A DNA stretch of 64,000 bases from Branchinecta lynchi (lineage: Eukaryota; Arthropoda; Branchiopoda; Anostraca; Branchinectidae), in assembly GCA_023053575.1 (NCBI GenBank), contig JAKZAP010000003.1:7850561-7914560 (forward strand), written 5' to 3'. Shown here piece after piece: positions 21,577 through 32,239 of the stretch. Each line of letters begins with the position of its first letter. Positions within the stretch are counted from its first letter, which is position 1. The position numbers were made by a program, and so were the translations under genes. The notes beneath the pieces are model-generated. The model saw only the letters and a list, made by a program, of their open reading frames with translations. It did no database searches and was not told the origin of the DNA.

Positions 21577-22915
21577 TTTTTGGGATCCCAAAACGTAAGT
21601 GGAGGGATACCTATGACATCGCAAAAGTTGTCCTTCTGTCCGTCCGTCCGTCCGTCTGTCCGTCTGTAAGCACGATAACTCTCGAAGGGAATGAGATATT
21701 TTGATGAAACTTGGTGTGAGGATTCGTTGGGTGGTCGGACCAGAGTTCGTAGATGGGCTTTGTAGCCCTACATTTAGGGGTGGAGGAGGGGGTTTAAATT
21801 AAGGGGCAAACAAAATATTTTGAAACAGCTAATTTGATAGTCGATTGTGGGGTAAGAAGACATGCTGAACACCATGGTGAAAACCATTTTGTCATCGGAC
21901 AAGTAGTTCGCCCGGAATCCGGCCAAAACCGGAAAGTTTGTTAAAAGTAAAAGTTTTATTTGAAGTTGATTAAATGTTCGATTTAGGGGTAGGAAGACAT
22001 GCTGAGGACGATGGTGAAAACCATTTTCTCGAAGGACAAGTAGTTCGCCCGGAATCCGGCCCAAACCGGAAAGTTTGTTAAAATCAAAAGTTTTATTTAG
22101 AGTTGATTAGATGTTCAATTTAGGGCAAGAAGACATGCTGAACACTTATATTAAAAAAATTTCTACATGGACATGTAGTTCCCCCCGAATCCGGCCCAAA
22201 CCGGAAAATTGTTAGAAGCTTAAGTTTTATTTCTAGTTGATTAGATAACCGATTTAAGGGTAAGAACAGATGCTGAATCCGTGTTTGACAATCATATTTT
22301 ACCCGGAAATTTAGTTCGACCGGAATCCGGCTGGAGTCGGAAAATTTGTTATAAGTTAAATTTTTATTTGAAGTTGATTAGATATTCATTATTGGGGAAA
22401 GAAGATACCCTGAGTTCGTTTTTGAGCTTTCTTTTTTTCGCCGGACAAGTAGTTCTGGAGTTCGGCCGAAACCAGGAAATTGGCAGAAGTGGCAGGAAGT
22501 TTTCGCCAAAACAGATATGACTTACAGGGGTAAACACACATGCTTAATCCATATCTGAACTTGGTTTTCTCAGATGACTAGCTATTTGGCCTTAATCTGT
22601 TTCTGAATTTTAATTGTAAAAATGTTCAAGGAGTCTGGTGATGACTGGAGATCTGGCGATGACTGGAAATTGGCAGAAGTGGCAGGAAGTTTTCGCCAAA
22701 ACAGATATGACTTACAGGGGTAAACACACATGCTGAATCCATATCTGAACTTGGTTTTCTCAGATGACTAGCTATTTGGCCTTAATCTGTTTCTGAATTT
22801 TAATTGTAAAAATGTTCAAGGAGTCTGGCGGTGACTGGATCTTGCTAAGACAAGACCCAGTTGTCTGGATCAGATACTGAATTTTTGGGATCCCGTCGAA
22901 ACCTTTGGTCTTGTT
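21577..22915 (-). mobile_element. Repeat family F1, minus copy 3
   Basis: The plus strand starts TTTTTGGGATCCCAAAACG and ends GGGATCCCGTCGAAACCTTT, GGTCTTGTT. It contains the (CCGT)n tract, TAAGCACGATAACTCTCGAA and degenerate 130-140 bp units. A second level of repetition is present at 22478-22830. Confidence 0.88.
22478..22830. repeat. Recent near-identical tandem duplication inside F1
   Basis: About 165-190 bp starting GGAAATTGGCAGAAGTGGCA is repeated almost without change, through CAGATATGACTTACAGGGG and ATGTTCAAGGAGTCTGG. It is much less diverged than the other F1 units, so it is recent. Confidence 0.9.
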
Positions 22916-23028
22916 CCCTACAGGTATTTAAAAGTAATTTCCCCGAATATGATATTTATAGTCGGTAGAAGCTTCAGGCATTTGTTTCAGGTTCCTTCCT
23001 TCCCAGCGTTTTCCCTGAAGCTCCAGAG

Positions 23029-23067
23029 CCTGACAAGAACCCTTGCCAAGAAGGGCCGAAATATTGA
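23029..23067 (+). repeat. Hammerhead-like core motif
   Basis: CTGACAAGA, then a CCCTT/AAGGG hairpin, then CCGAAATATTG. AGCTGACGTACCGTTTT follows, as in other copies of this family. Confidence 0.45.
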
Positions 23068-23522
23068 TGCCAAAGCATCGTAGCTGACGTACCGTTTTAT
23101 GCATTGTTTGAATACACCATCTGTTTGACGGTGCAGAACGGATACGTAATATGGTTCGCGGTCAATTTGGTCTGAAGGAATAGACAACGTAGCAAACACC
23201 CTTTATCGTGGGTCACTGTCAAAGTGGGTCATGATTTCATTCACCTAGACATTCTGTTCCATGACTAACTCTTCGCGCAGATGAAGAATCGCTGAGTGCC
23301 TAGCGAAGAGGCAGACACGTTTTTGATTGGTTGACATAAAATCTGAGTCAGTTACGAGGATTCGTTTGGATGACGTTTCTCATTCTTAGATAGGATTACC
23401 GGCGTGTTTCGGCCTATCAAAACTGAATTGAGGTTTCAACTGAGGTTCAAACAGAATTTGACAGAAATAAATGTTGGACCAAAACTGTCTAAAATCGGGC
23501 TGACGAACCGTAGGGATACCAC
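23068..23522. other. No gene recognised
   Basis: The first part continues the hammerhead-bearing repeat; the rest is unassigned. TACCGGCGTGTTTCGG at 23399 weakly resembles the inverted repeat at the start of the window. Confidence 0.3.
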
Positions 23523-23862
23523 AACAAGAGCTGAAAGCTCATATGGCACTTGTAAGAACAGTTAGCATGTTTGTCAGATACGGTTTGCAGTTTTCAAGGC
23601 TGGATCTCTCTCCCGATATTCATTTCATCAGAAAATGGGCTTGATCTAGTAGATCTGAAATGGTTATACCACTCATTGACAACTGTATCTTCCTCCAACG
23701 ATGATCGGATCGGGGGAGGGACTATATTTTCAAGCCAATCTAACATGCCTGCAAAGTTTCACGGTCATAGCACATCTGGAAGTACCCTAACTCGTGATCA
23801 TCGGAATTAGGGAAAACCCCCTCCAACTCCCCCCACTGTTACACGATCGGTCCTGTTTTGTC

Positions 23863-23888
23863 AATAATAATAATAATAATAATAATAT
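23863..23888. repeat. (AAT)n microsatellite
   Basis: About eight AAT units inside F2. Confidence 0.9.
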
Positions 23889-25649
23889 ATTTGCAAATTG
23901 AATGGCAGGCCGTTAAGCCTCTACAATGTATCTATGGCTTATGCTTGTTCTTCCCTCCAAGTCCCATCCCGATCTCTCGACTCTAAGCGCTTCAAGAGAG
24001 CCTTCAGCTCCTCCCGATGTTATCAGATCCGTTCCAGACTTGAAATTGATCATCTGAGTCACTTGTTCTTGACACTTGACAAGTTTCATGCACGTCTGAT
24101 CACCTGTTCCAAAGTTATGCATGTCAATAGAATCTCCCCCATGATCATCGGATCGGGAAAAGAACTATTTTCAAGTTGACCTGGAAGAGTGCCTAATATG
24201 TCTGCCAAGTTTCATGGTCCTAGTACATGTGGAAGTACCCCTCGAAGTACCCTAACTCGTGATCACCGGAAATCCGGGAAAACCCCTTCCAACCCCTCTA
24301 CTGTGACATCCCGATCCATCGACCCTAAACATTTCACGACATTTCCGGTCCCCCCTCTAATCCCCCTCTCTTCGGATTTGGTCCAGATTTGAAACTGAAA
24401 ATCTGAGACACTTGTTCTTCACAAGTGTCAAGTTTTATGCATGTCCGATTATCCATTCCAGAGTTATGCATGTTTCTAGTTTCCGGATTCCCCTTCCCTC
24501 CACCCCCCCCCCCCCGCGATAGCAGGATCGGGGAAGTGATTATTTCCATGTTAATCTGGTTGGTTCCCTCATATGCCTGTCAAGTTTTATTGTGCTAGCT
24601 TATTTGGAAGCGTTTCACCCGATTTCCGGTTGCCCCTCCAGCTCCCCCCCCAGTGATCGGATCTGGTCCGGATTTGAAACTGAGCATCTGAAGCACTTCT
24701 TCTTGACGTATGTCAAGTTTCTTGCATGTCTGATTACCCGTTCCAAAGTTATGCATGTTACTAGTTTCCGGATTTCCCATCCTTCCACTCCTCCCACAAT
24801 GACCGGATGGGGAAAGTGATTATTTCCAAGTTCTTCTGGTCGGTTCCCTGATATGCCTGCCAAATTTCATTGTCCTAGCTTATGTGGAAGCGTTTCATGA
24901 GATTTCCGGTGCCCCCTCCAGCCCCCCCCCCCAGTTATCGGATCTGGTCCGGATTTGAAATTGAGCTTCAGAAGCACTTGTTCTTGACATATGTCAAGTT
25001 TCAGGCCTATCTGATTACCCGTTCAAAAGTTAGGCATGCTACTACTTTCCGGATTTCCCATCCCTCCACTGCCCCCAAGATGGCCGGATCGGGGAAATGA
25101 TTATTTCCAAGTTAATCTGGTCGGTTTCCCAACACGCCTGCCAAGTTGCATCGTTCTAGCTTATGTGGAAGCGTTTCACGAGGTTTTGGGTGCCCCCCTC
25201 CAGCTCCCCCCCCCCAGTTATCGGCAATTGTTCTTGATATATGTCAAGTTTCACGCAAGTCCGACTACCCGTTCTAAAGTTATGCATGTTACTAGTTTCC
25301 GGATTTCTTGTTGCTCCACCCCCCCCCCCCCCCGCCCACGATGGCCGGATCGGGGAAGTGACTGTTTCCATGTTAATCTGGTTCGGTCCCTTATACGCCT
25401 GCCAAGTTTCATCGTCCTAGCTTATGTGGAAGTGCCCAAACTAGCAAAACCGGGACAGAGCGACAGACCGTCGTTTCCGGATTTCTCATCCCTCCACCCC
25501 CCCCCCCCCACTATGATCGTATCCGGAATATGATTATATCCAAGTTAATCTGGTCGGTTCCCTGATATTCCTGCTAAGCGTTTCACTAGATTTGTTTGAC
25601 TTGGACTGACCATCTTTAAACCGTATCTATTCTCGCACTCGCTTTGTAT

Positions 25650-25700
25650 ACATCATAGCATGGCTCAGTGGTAGAAAACGGGACTGGCAACACAAAGGTC
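25650..25700 (+). repeat. Decayed tRNA-like block, first copy
   Basis: GCATGGCTCAGTGGTAGAAA corresponds to a tRNA D-arm/A box, but the B box is missing. The flanking 'gattgacttggactgaccatctttaaaccgta' type sequence is also found at the second copy, so the block was amplified with its F2 unit. Confidence 0.6.
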
Positions 25701-25927
25701 AAGTTTCACGTATGTCTGATTACCCTTTCCAAAGTTATGCATGTTAATAGTTTTCGGATTTCCCATCCCTCCACTCCCCCCACTATGATCGGATCCGGAA
25801 CATGATTATATCCAAGTTAATCTGGCCGGTTCGCTGATATTCCTGCCAAACGTTTCACTAGATTTGATTGACTTGGACTGATCATCTTTAAACCGTAATT
25901 ATTCCCGCATTCGCTTTTTGATACATA

Positions 25928-26003
25928 GTCGCATAGCTCAGTGGTAGAATACTGGACTGTTAACCCAAAGGTTCCTGGTTCGATCCCACGCTTGGCCAGT
26001 GCT
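25928..26003 (+). tRNA. tRNA-Asn(GTT)-like pseudogene within F2
   Basis: TAGCTCAGTGGTAGAAT forms the A box, CTGTTAA the anticodon loop with anticodon GTT, and GGTTCGATCCC the B box. The acceptor stem does not pair and the T stem has a mismatch. It is duplicated with the surrounding F2 unit. I call it a tRNA-derived pseudogene, not a working gene. Confidence 0.45.
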
Positions 26004-26314
26004 TTGTTTTGCTCCCGTTTTACTTTTTGGTCCCGTTTTACTTTATAGTTTCCGGACTCCCGGATCCGGGGAAAGTTGGATTGGGGAAGTGATTATTTGT
26101 AAGTTGATCTGGTCGGTTCCCTGATATGCCTGTGAAGTTTCATCGTCCTAGCTTGTGTGGAAGTGCCCAAACTAGCAAAACCTGGACAGACCGACAGAAC
26201 GACAGAGCGACAGAGCGACAGAACGACAGAACGACAGAACGACAGACAGACAGACCGACAGACCGACAGAAATTACGATCGCTATATGGCACTTGAGTAT
26301 GCTCAAGTGCCATA

Positions 26315-27419
26315 AAAACCAGTGGACCGGTCAACGGATGGCGGGAACATATACAAACATATGCGTTCACTAAATTTAGGTTGCTACTTGCAAGGACGCC
26401 GGAATTCTTAAATTCGTTCCATGCGTATAATAAATTACCAGTAAATAATCAGCATAGCCATATCGGAAATAAGTTCACCCTTAAGAATATTTTGAATGTA
26501 TCCTTCCATTTTTATTTCTGTTTTTGCTAGGATTGGAATTAGTACGCCAAGGTTTTAATACGGACTGAGGAGCTGATTGATATCGCAGAAAATGGAGTTA
26601 CGCCGTCTATTACCAGTCAGTAGGAATATTTTTTGTAAACAATTTCTTCCTGCAGAATCCTAACACCAGCCAAAGTCATTCACAATTAACGGAAATTAAA
26701 GTGAATCAACCCTTTAGTGCAAAGAGTTCATCCATCCCGCCCGCTCGTGATTTCTGCAATGGGTTTAATAGCATAGTGAACAGACCTTTTTTTCTTTGAA
26801 ATATAATAGATTGCCAAGCAAAAATTAGATAAAAGCTGTAGATAGTGAAAGATAATCTGCCAAAGGTTTAGTTGGTTTTCGGCTTTTAATCTGACTTTAA
26901 TTTAACTAGAGATATGACAATGAAATCCCATTTCTTTACGGTGTCTAGGCTTTCTAGGCTTCGTTTGCAACGGGGCCCAGATTGCCCATGTGTGAAGTTC
27001 TTGAGCGAGGACAGTCGTCAAATTAAAATCTTGTATATTTGTACACAGTAATTTTCGTAAGATGCATATTGCATTTGTTTGGTTTCATGTTTCGTAAAGG
27101 GTTTGAGGTGTCAATTAGTCACAATATGTGTTTTCGCGTTAGGAAGGCTGATGAAATGAGATCTGAAATATGGCTTTGACGTCAGTGTGTTTGAACAAGG
27201 TATAATAAACGAAATAGATTTCAAGATTTATGACAGTAAAGCCAGTAAACAAGCCTACGGGGTTGCAGGCTCAAGATTTACTTCGTAGCCAGAGGATATT
27301 ATCTAATTTGTTTGTACTGGTGTAGTAATGGCGACATGCTAAAAGCTTAACGCCAAATGTAATAAGAAATAAATAAATGTAGGTACAGGAAAGTTCTTCA
27401 TTCTAGCTCCGGCTGTGGT
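26315..27419. other. No recognised feature
   Basis: Low-copy AT-rich DNA without a supported exon. A pyrimidine-rich stretch ending TTTTGCTAG at 26530 looks like a splice acceptor, but the downstream frames close quickly. Confidence 0.4.
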
Positions 27420-28023
27420 AAAGTTTAGATCTTAGCCACGGGGCAATTTGGGCGCGATTGCCCCAGAACCGGGTGAGTGTGGGGATTTGGGACTACAAGA
27501 AGTACAACTGGGTCTCAGTCCCAACAATAATACCAAGTTTCAAATTGATGCCTGTCCTGGTTCAAGAGTTTTGAGCTCCACTATCTGGGCAATCTGGGCC
27601 CAATTGCCCCTGAACTAGGCGGGCGGGGTGTGTGTGTGGGGGGGGGGGGAACCCCTAAAAAGCACAACTAGATCCCAGCACCAGCACTTGTACCGAGTTT
27701 CAACTTGACCTCTGTAATTTTTCACGGGTTATGATCTCCACTCAAGGGGCAATCTGGGCCCAGTTGCCCCTGAACCTAGTGACTGTGGGGGGTGGGACCC
27801 CTACTAAGTACAGTTAGACTCCAGCTGTACCAGCTTTCAACTTGATATCTGTCACTGCCCACTGGTTATAGACTCAACTCAATGGGCAATCTCTACCCAA
27901 TTGCCCCTGAAGCGGGTGGGTGGGGGAGTTTGAACCCCCAAAAGGCACAACTAGACCACAATGCCGGCAAGTGTACCAAGTTTGAACTTGATATATGCAC
28001 TGGTTTACGAGTTATGAGCTCCA
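27420..28023. repeat. About 145-bp tandem array (F3)
   Basis: About four units share GGGCAATCTGGGCCCAATTG, CCCCTGAAC, a G tract, 'acccctaaaaagcacaactag' type sequence and ACCAAGTTTCAA..TTGAT. It ends exactly where F1 begins. The element ends are not visible. Confidence 0.85.
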
Positions 28024-28025
28024 GG

Positions 28026-29264
28026 AACAAGACCAAAGGTGTCGATGGGATCCCAAAAATTCAGTATTTGATCCAGACAATTGGGTCTTGTCTAAGCCAC
28101 ATCCAGTCTTCGCCAGACTCCATGAACATTTTTACTATTAAAATTCAGAAACAGATTAAGGCCAAAAAGCTAATCATCTGAGAAAACCAAGTTCAGATAT
28201 GGATTCAGCATGTTTGTGTTTACCCCTATAAGTCATATCTGTTTGGACTAAAACTTCTGGCCTTACTTCTGCGAATTTCCCGGTTTCGGCCGAATTCCGG
28301 AACTACCTGTCCGTCAAAAAGAAAAGAAGTTAAAATCTAACTCAGCGTATCTTCTTTCCCCTATATCGAACATCTAATCAACTTCAAATTAAAGTTCAAC
28401 TTAAAACAAATTTTTCGGTTCCAGCCGGATTCCGGGCGAACTACTTGCCCGGCGAGAAAATGATTTTCACCATCGTGTTCAGCATGTTTTACTACCTCTA
28501 AACCGAAGTCTAATCAACTTCAAATTAAAATTTAACTTAAGAAATTTTCCGGTTCCAGCCGGATTCCGGGCGAACTATATGTCCGGGTACAAAATGACTG
28601 TCATACACGGATTCAGCATCTCTTCTTATCCCTAAAACGGATATCTAATCAACTACGAAGACTTTTAACAATTTTCCGGTTTTGGCCGGATTCCTGGCGA
28701 ACTGCTTGCCCGGCGAGAAAATTATTTTCACCATTGTAACATACAATTAACTTCAAATACTTTTACTTTTAACAGATTTTCCGGTTCTGGCCAGATTCCA
28801 GGCTAACTACTTGTCCGACGAGAAAATGGTTTTCACCATCGTGTTCAGCATGTCTTCTTACCCCTACATCGAACATCCAATCAACTTCAAATAAAACTTT
28901 TACTTTTAACAAACTTTCCGGTTTTGGCCGGATTCCGGGCGAACTACTTGTCCGGCGAGAAAATGGTTTCCACCATCGTGTTCAGCATGTCTTCTTACCC
29001 CATAATTGACTGTCCCATTAGCTGTTTAAAAATATTTTGTTTACCCCTTAATTTAAACCCCCTCCCCCACCCCTAAATATAGGGCTACAAAGCCCATCTA
29101 CGAACTCGACCTTACTCTTGACCCAAACAATCCTCACATCAAGTTTCATCAAAATATTTCATTGCCTTCGAGAGTTATCGTGCTTACAGACGGACGGACG
29201 GACGGACGGACAACTTTTGCGATGTCATAGGTATCCCTCTACTTACGTTTTGGGATCCCAAAAA
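28026..29264 (+). mobile_element. Repeat family F1, plus copy 4
   Basis: It starts AACAAGACCAAAGGTGTCGA and ends CTTACGTTTTGGGATCCCAA. It has about six degenerate 120-140 bp units with TTCCGGTTTTGGCCGGATTC and ACTACTTGTCCGGCGAGAAA, then 'gggctacaaagcccatc', CATCAAGTTTCATCAAAATA, (GGAC)n and TTTTGCGATGTCATAGGTAT. With copy 2 it gives the best picture of F1. Confidence 0.88.
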
Positions 29265-29658
29265 CGGTGAAAACCGAAAATCGAAAGGATTGTTCCAAGA
29301 AACACTCCACTAAAAATGTATTTACGAAAACTCAAAATTCATTGTAGTACCGATTTATGGCCCCAAAAATCCACTATGGATCTAGGCATTGGAAATGCAC
29401 GAATACTTCCTAATTAACTTCTTTAATTCAGATTTTTTTTTTCAGCTACCAGCCAGTGTGGTTTATTGCCACTAGATGGAACCGCCGAAGGGACACATGG
29501 AAGATGCGCTATTGATTGTAAGGTCGGTCATCGGGAACGAGAGGGGGGATTTCAGGTTGACTTGAAAATTTAAGAATGGGATTTGGCCCCTAGGTATTTT
29601 CAGCTGCCGGTCTAGCTATAGCACGAGAAATATGTGAGGCATATCCGGGACTGCAGGT
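29265..29658. other. Mostly unassigned; one weak exon-like block
   Basis: 29446-29517 has a pyrimidine-rich acceptor (TTTTTTTTTTCAG), a donor GTAAGG and one open frame. It is too short, with no homology I know, so I do not annotate an exon. Confidence 0.3.
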
Positions 29659-29830
29659 CAAGGCCGAATCCAGGGGGGGGGTGACCCCCCCCCCGAAACG
29701 TACAAAAATAACGATTTATATAGGCTTTTCCCTATGATCTATGTGTTTTTTTTGCTTTTTTGTCCGACTAGCAGGCAACCCCCCCCCCGAAACACCCTCC
29801 CCCCGAAATAAATTCCTGGATACGGGCCTG
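29659..29830. mobile_element. Short hAT MITE, CAGGCCCGTATCCAGG family, copy 1
   Basis: The inverted ends are CAAGGCCGAATCCAGG and CCTGGATACGGGCCTG, next to G and C tracts. CTGCAGGT lies at 29651-29658 and again at 29831-29838, an 8-bp duplication. It is related to 60895-61078. Confidence 0.85.
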
Positions 29831-29838
29831 CTGCAGGT

Positions 29839-30317
29839 CGTACATTTGCTATGGAAAGGAGCCGTGGCTAGACTGGCGCCTTATTTATGCTTGCTGGTTG
29901 AAGTTGCTTGTTGACCTCCCGATTGGATTATATTGGATGTTTCGTAATGTAGATCGTAAAAACTGTCGAAACTGGTTAGTCCGGTAACTACTGCAGGTAC
30001 ATTTTTAGGCGAACTGCAAGAAACCTGTTTTCCAGTTGGCAAATGCCGCGCGTATACCAGTTCTACATGAATCCATTGCAGCAGGAATTATATTCCATCT
30101 TGGGCATGACAACCTTCTACCAATGTTTGCCAAACGCTATAATCGCCGTTCGAACATGCGCCGTTGTTACTAGAGAAACCGTGCCAACCCTTGAAGGTCC
30201 CGTCGTACATATATGACTGTCTCGCGCTGTGTCCCTGTTCGTTCCTCCTGTTTCCATTTCCAAGATGTTGAACTTTCTATGTGAGATTTAGTGGCGATAA
30301 AAGGGAAAGTCAGCTGA
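29839..30317. other. No recognised feature
   Basis: No exon, RNA gene or repeat shared with the window is visible. Confidence 0.35.
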
Positions 30318-30360
30318 TAATGATATTTCGGCTCTCCTTGGCAAGGGTCCTCATCAGGTT
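30318..30360 (-). repeat. Hammerhead-like core motif, best-preserved core
   Basis: The minus strand reads CCTGATGAGGACCC, a CCTT/AAGG hairpin, then GAGAGCCGAAATATC. Both invariant hammerhead boxes, CTGATGA and GAAA, are exact. CAGCTGACTTTCC follows. Confidence 0.5.
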
Positions 30361-30440
30361 CAAGCGAGAAGACGAACCTACGAAGACTCTTTTCCGTGTA
30401 CTGCCATTAATGGGACCGTTGTCAGCTTGAACTAGGAATT

Positions 30441-30787
30441 GCACAAGAAATCAGAAGAAAAACAGTCGAAAATGTTTGTTTTTTTGAAGGCCAACGAAAA
30501 TACTGAAAAACGAAGCGAATATTTCGGGAGGACAACCGCCTCCCTTCTTCAGCGCAGACGGAAAGTTTCGAGTAACAGTGCCAAAAAGTGGATGAAGATC
30601 ATCACACAAGACAAAGCAAAACAAAGCGAAGAACCAACAAACAACAGAAAATAAAACCAAAATTGGAAGAATTAAAAAAAAACTAAATTAAATACGAGCC
30701 ACTCACCAGTACCTGCGAATAACAATTAACAAAACTGTTCTCACTCGGTACTAGCGAGTGACCTGTTTTTCTTCTGATTTCTTGTGC
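30441..30787. mobile_element. 347-bp element with 25-bp perfect TIRs and an inner hammerhead-like motif
   Basis: GCACAAGAAATCAGAAGAAA.. at 30441-30465 is the exact reverse complement of 30763-30787. On the minus strand at 30519-30552 CTGAAGA is followed by a GGGAGG/CCTCCC hairpin and CGAAATATTCG. No clear target duplication is seen. Open frames inside on both strands are low-complexity. Confidence 0.65.
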
Positions 30788-30924
30788 CAATGTCAGACCA
30801 ATGGGGCGTACGAAATTATCTTGTGAAGGAACACTTATTCCTATCAAGAACAAATAAGGCAAGAACCGCCGTCTTTGGTCCCGGCACCAACCATACCCTG
30901 TACAAAACTGATACCCTGAAAATT

Positions 30925-31150
30925 CAGAGCTCTGAGTTGACGCCGTCTACTTCTCTCTTAGCCGCTGCGCATTAAGAGGAAAAGGCCGTAACCGGTGTCC
31001 GCCTCTGCAGTGACGTCACGATGTCAATCAACCAATAGTCTGTTTTCTCGACTTTTCTTCTCCGGGCTCTCCTGCAGTTACGTCTGATGCTCCACGTAGC
31101 TCCTAACCTCCGTTCGTTTGTTCGAGCAGCGCACGGAGAATAGTTCGACT
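30925..31150 (+). repeat. Dispersed repeat, related to 45130-45365 in inverse orientation
   Basis: Shared blocks include GCCGTCTACTTC, CTTAGCCGCTGC, GTGACGTCA and CGACTTTTCTTCTCCGGG with CTCTCCT. No ends are defined, and it carries no ORF of note. Confidence 0.6.
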
Positions 31151-32030
31151 CTTCATGGTAGTATTGTAGAGATCGGGAAACTTCGATTATTTGTTATTGT
31201 TCCTATGCCAGTGGTATGCACCCTAACGGCACTACACCAATTTTTGCGAAGGCTCGCTTTTCCATTTAGATGATTCGCAGTCAATTTGGGTTGAAGGCAT
31301 GCCTGCTGCTTCCGATGAGCTAATTCGTCAGAAAGACCGGGTACCAAAAAGCCAGGCTTCCTCTCCCAGATCCCCAGAATAATAATAATAAATTTATTTA
31401 TAACCCACTGCACAAGAACAATGTGAAGATAGTAGAGTAAAAAAGAGAAAGAAAAAAAATAAATAACAGAAAAGAAACAACACCAGTACAACAAAACTCG
31501 ACAGAACAAACGGATGAGCCCGTGAGTAATCCGTTGATATGCTTGTGGCGACTGTTGATAAATTATCATGAAGCTCCTGGAGTTTAGCAGTTATATCGGG
31601 AGCTTTGTATTTTCGGATTATTCTCTGATTTCGAAGATATAGGCAAATAAAGTAGCTATTTTATTATTTATAGTAACATCTACGTAGTTTACATATGTCA
31701 CTCTTTTTCAATACAATGAAGATGCTATCGAGTGATCGCAAAAAACTGAATACAAAGAAACCAAAGCCTTTCGGTTATACTTAGACCGGTTTGACACAAT
31801 CTTAGAGTATCCTAATCTAACTTTTTTACAAACTTCATGTTCAGATATTGCAGACTGGCGGAATGACAAAATTGTTTTCCAAATTGTTAAACCAAGCCGC
31901 CGAAGATTTTCAGCACAGGGAATGGATATATGTTTAATTTTAAGAGGAGAATTCGGCGGGGTTTTGGCCCCCATTATCTGGGGCTTCCGCATGGTCGATC
32001 CAACCCTTCCTTGTTTTCATGATAATGATT
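31151..32030. other. No recognised gene; (AAT)n-containing intergenic or intronic DNA
   Basis: AATAATAATAATAAATTTAT at 31379 may be an old retroelement tail. Minus-strand open frames at 31153-31569 and 31708-31992 have no family I recognise and are not annotated. Confidence 0.3.
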
Positions 32031-32033
32031 ATA

Positions 32034-32138
32034 GCTCAAGCCGCTCAAGCTGGGAAGTGAATTTGTCATGAAGTGAGCTTAGTTCACTCCAGCTTGAGCG
32101 GCTTGAGCCTGAATAGGACCCTTGTCAAGAAGGGCCAA
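32034..32138 (+). repeat. 20-bp hairpin plus decayed hammerhead-like motif
   Basis: GCTCAAGCCGCTCAAGCTGG at 32034-32053 is inverted at 32089-32108. Directly after it come CTGAATAGG, a CCCTT/AAGGG hairpin and CCAAAATATCG, and then CAGCTGACGTATCCGTTTT. The right boundary is about 60 bp before the splice acceptor at 32239. Confidence 0.6.
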
Positions 32139-32239
32139 AATATCGCCCTACTAAGGTTCAGCTGACGTATCCGTTTTTTTCTTTCAACTACGTTTATAAT
32201 ATTATTTACAACATTAAATTACACTATTTTTCTTTCTAG

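Larger units (their letters stand above)
23523..26314 (+). mobile_element. Repeat family F2, long plus copy with tandem 285-bp units
   Basis: The 5' end is AACAAGAGCTGAAAGCTCAT, then ATGGCACTTG; the 3' end is ATATGGCACTTGAGTATGCT, then CAAGTGCCATAA. Between 24190 and 26160 about six or seven units of roughly 285 bp repeat CCTGCCAAGTTTCAT, CTAGCTTATGTGGAAG, GGTCCGGATTTGAAA, CCGTTCCAAAGTTATGCATG and polyC. Two later units carry a tRNA-like block. (GACAGA/GACAGC)n lies at 26184-26270. It is non-coding. Confidence 0.88.

Noticed and set aside
29446..29517. Exon-like block with good acceptor and donor
   Set aside because: It is 72 bp, without recognisable peptide, and its end phase does not fit the exon at 32240.
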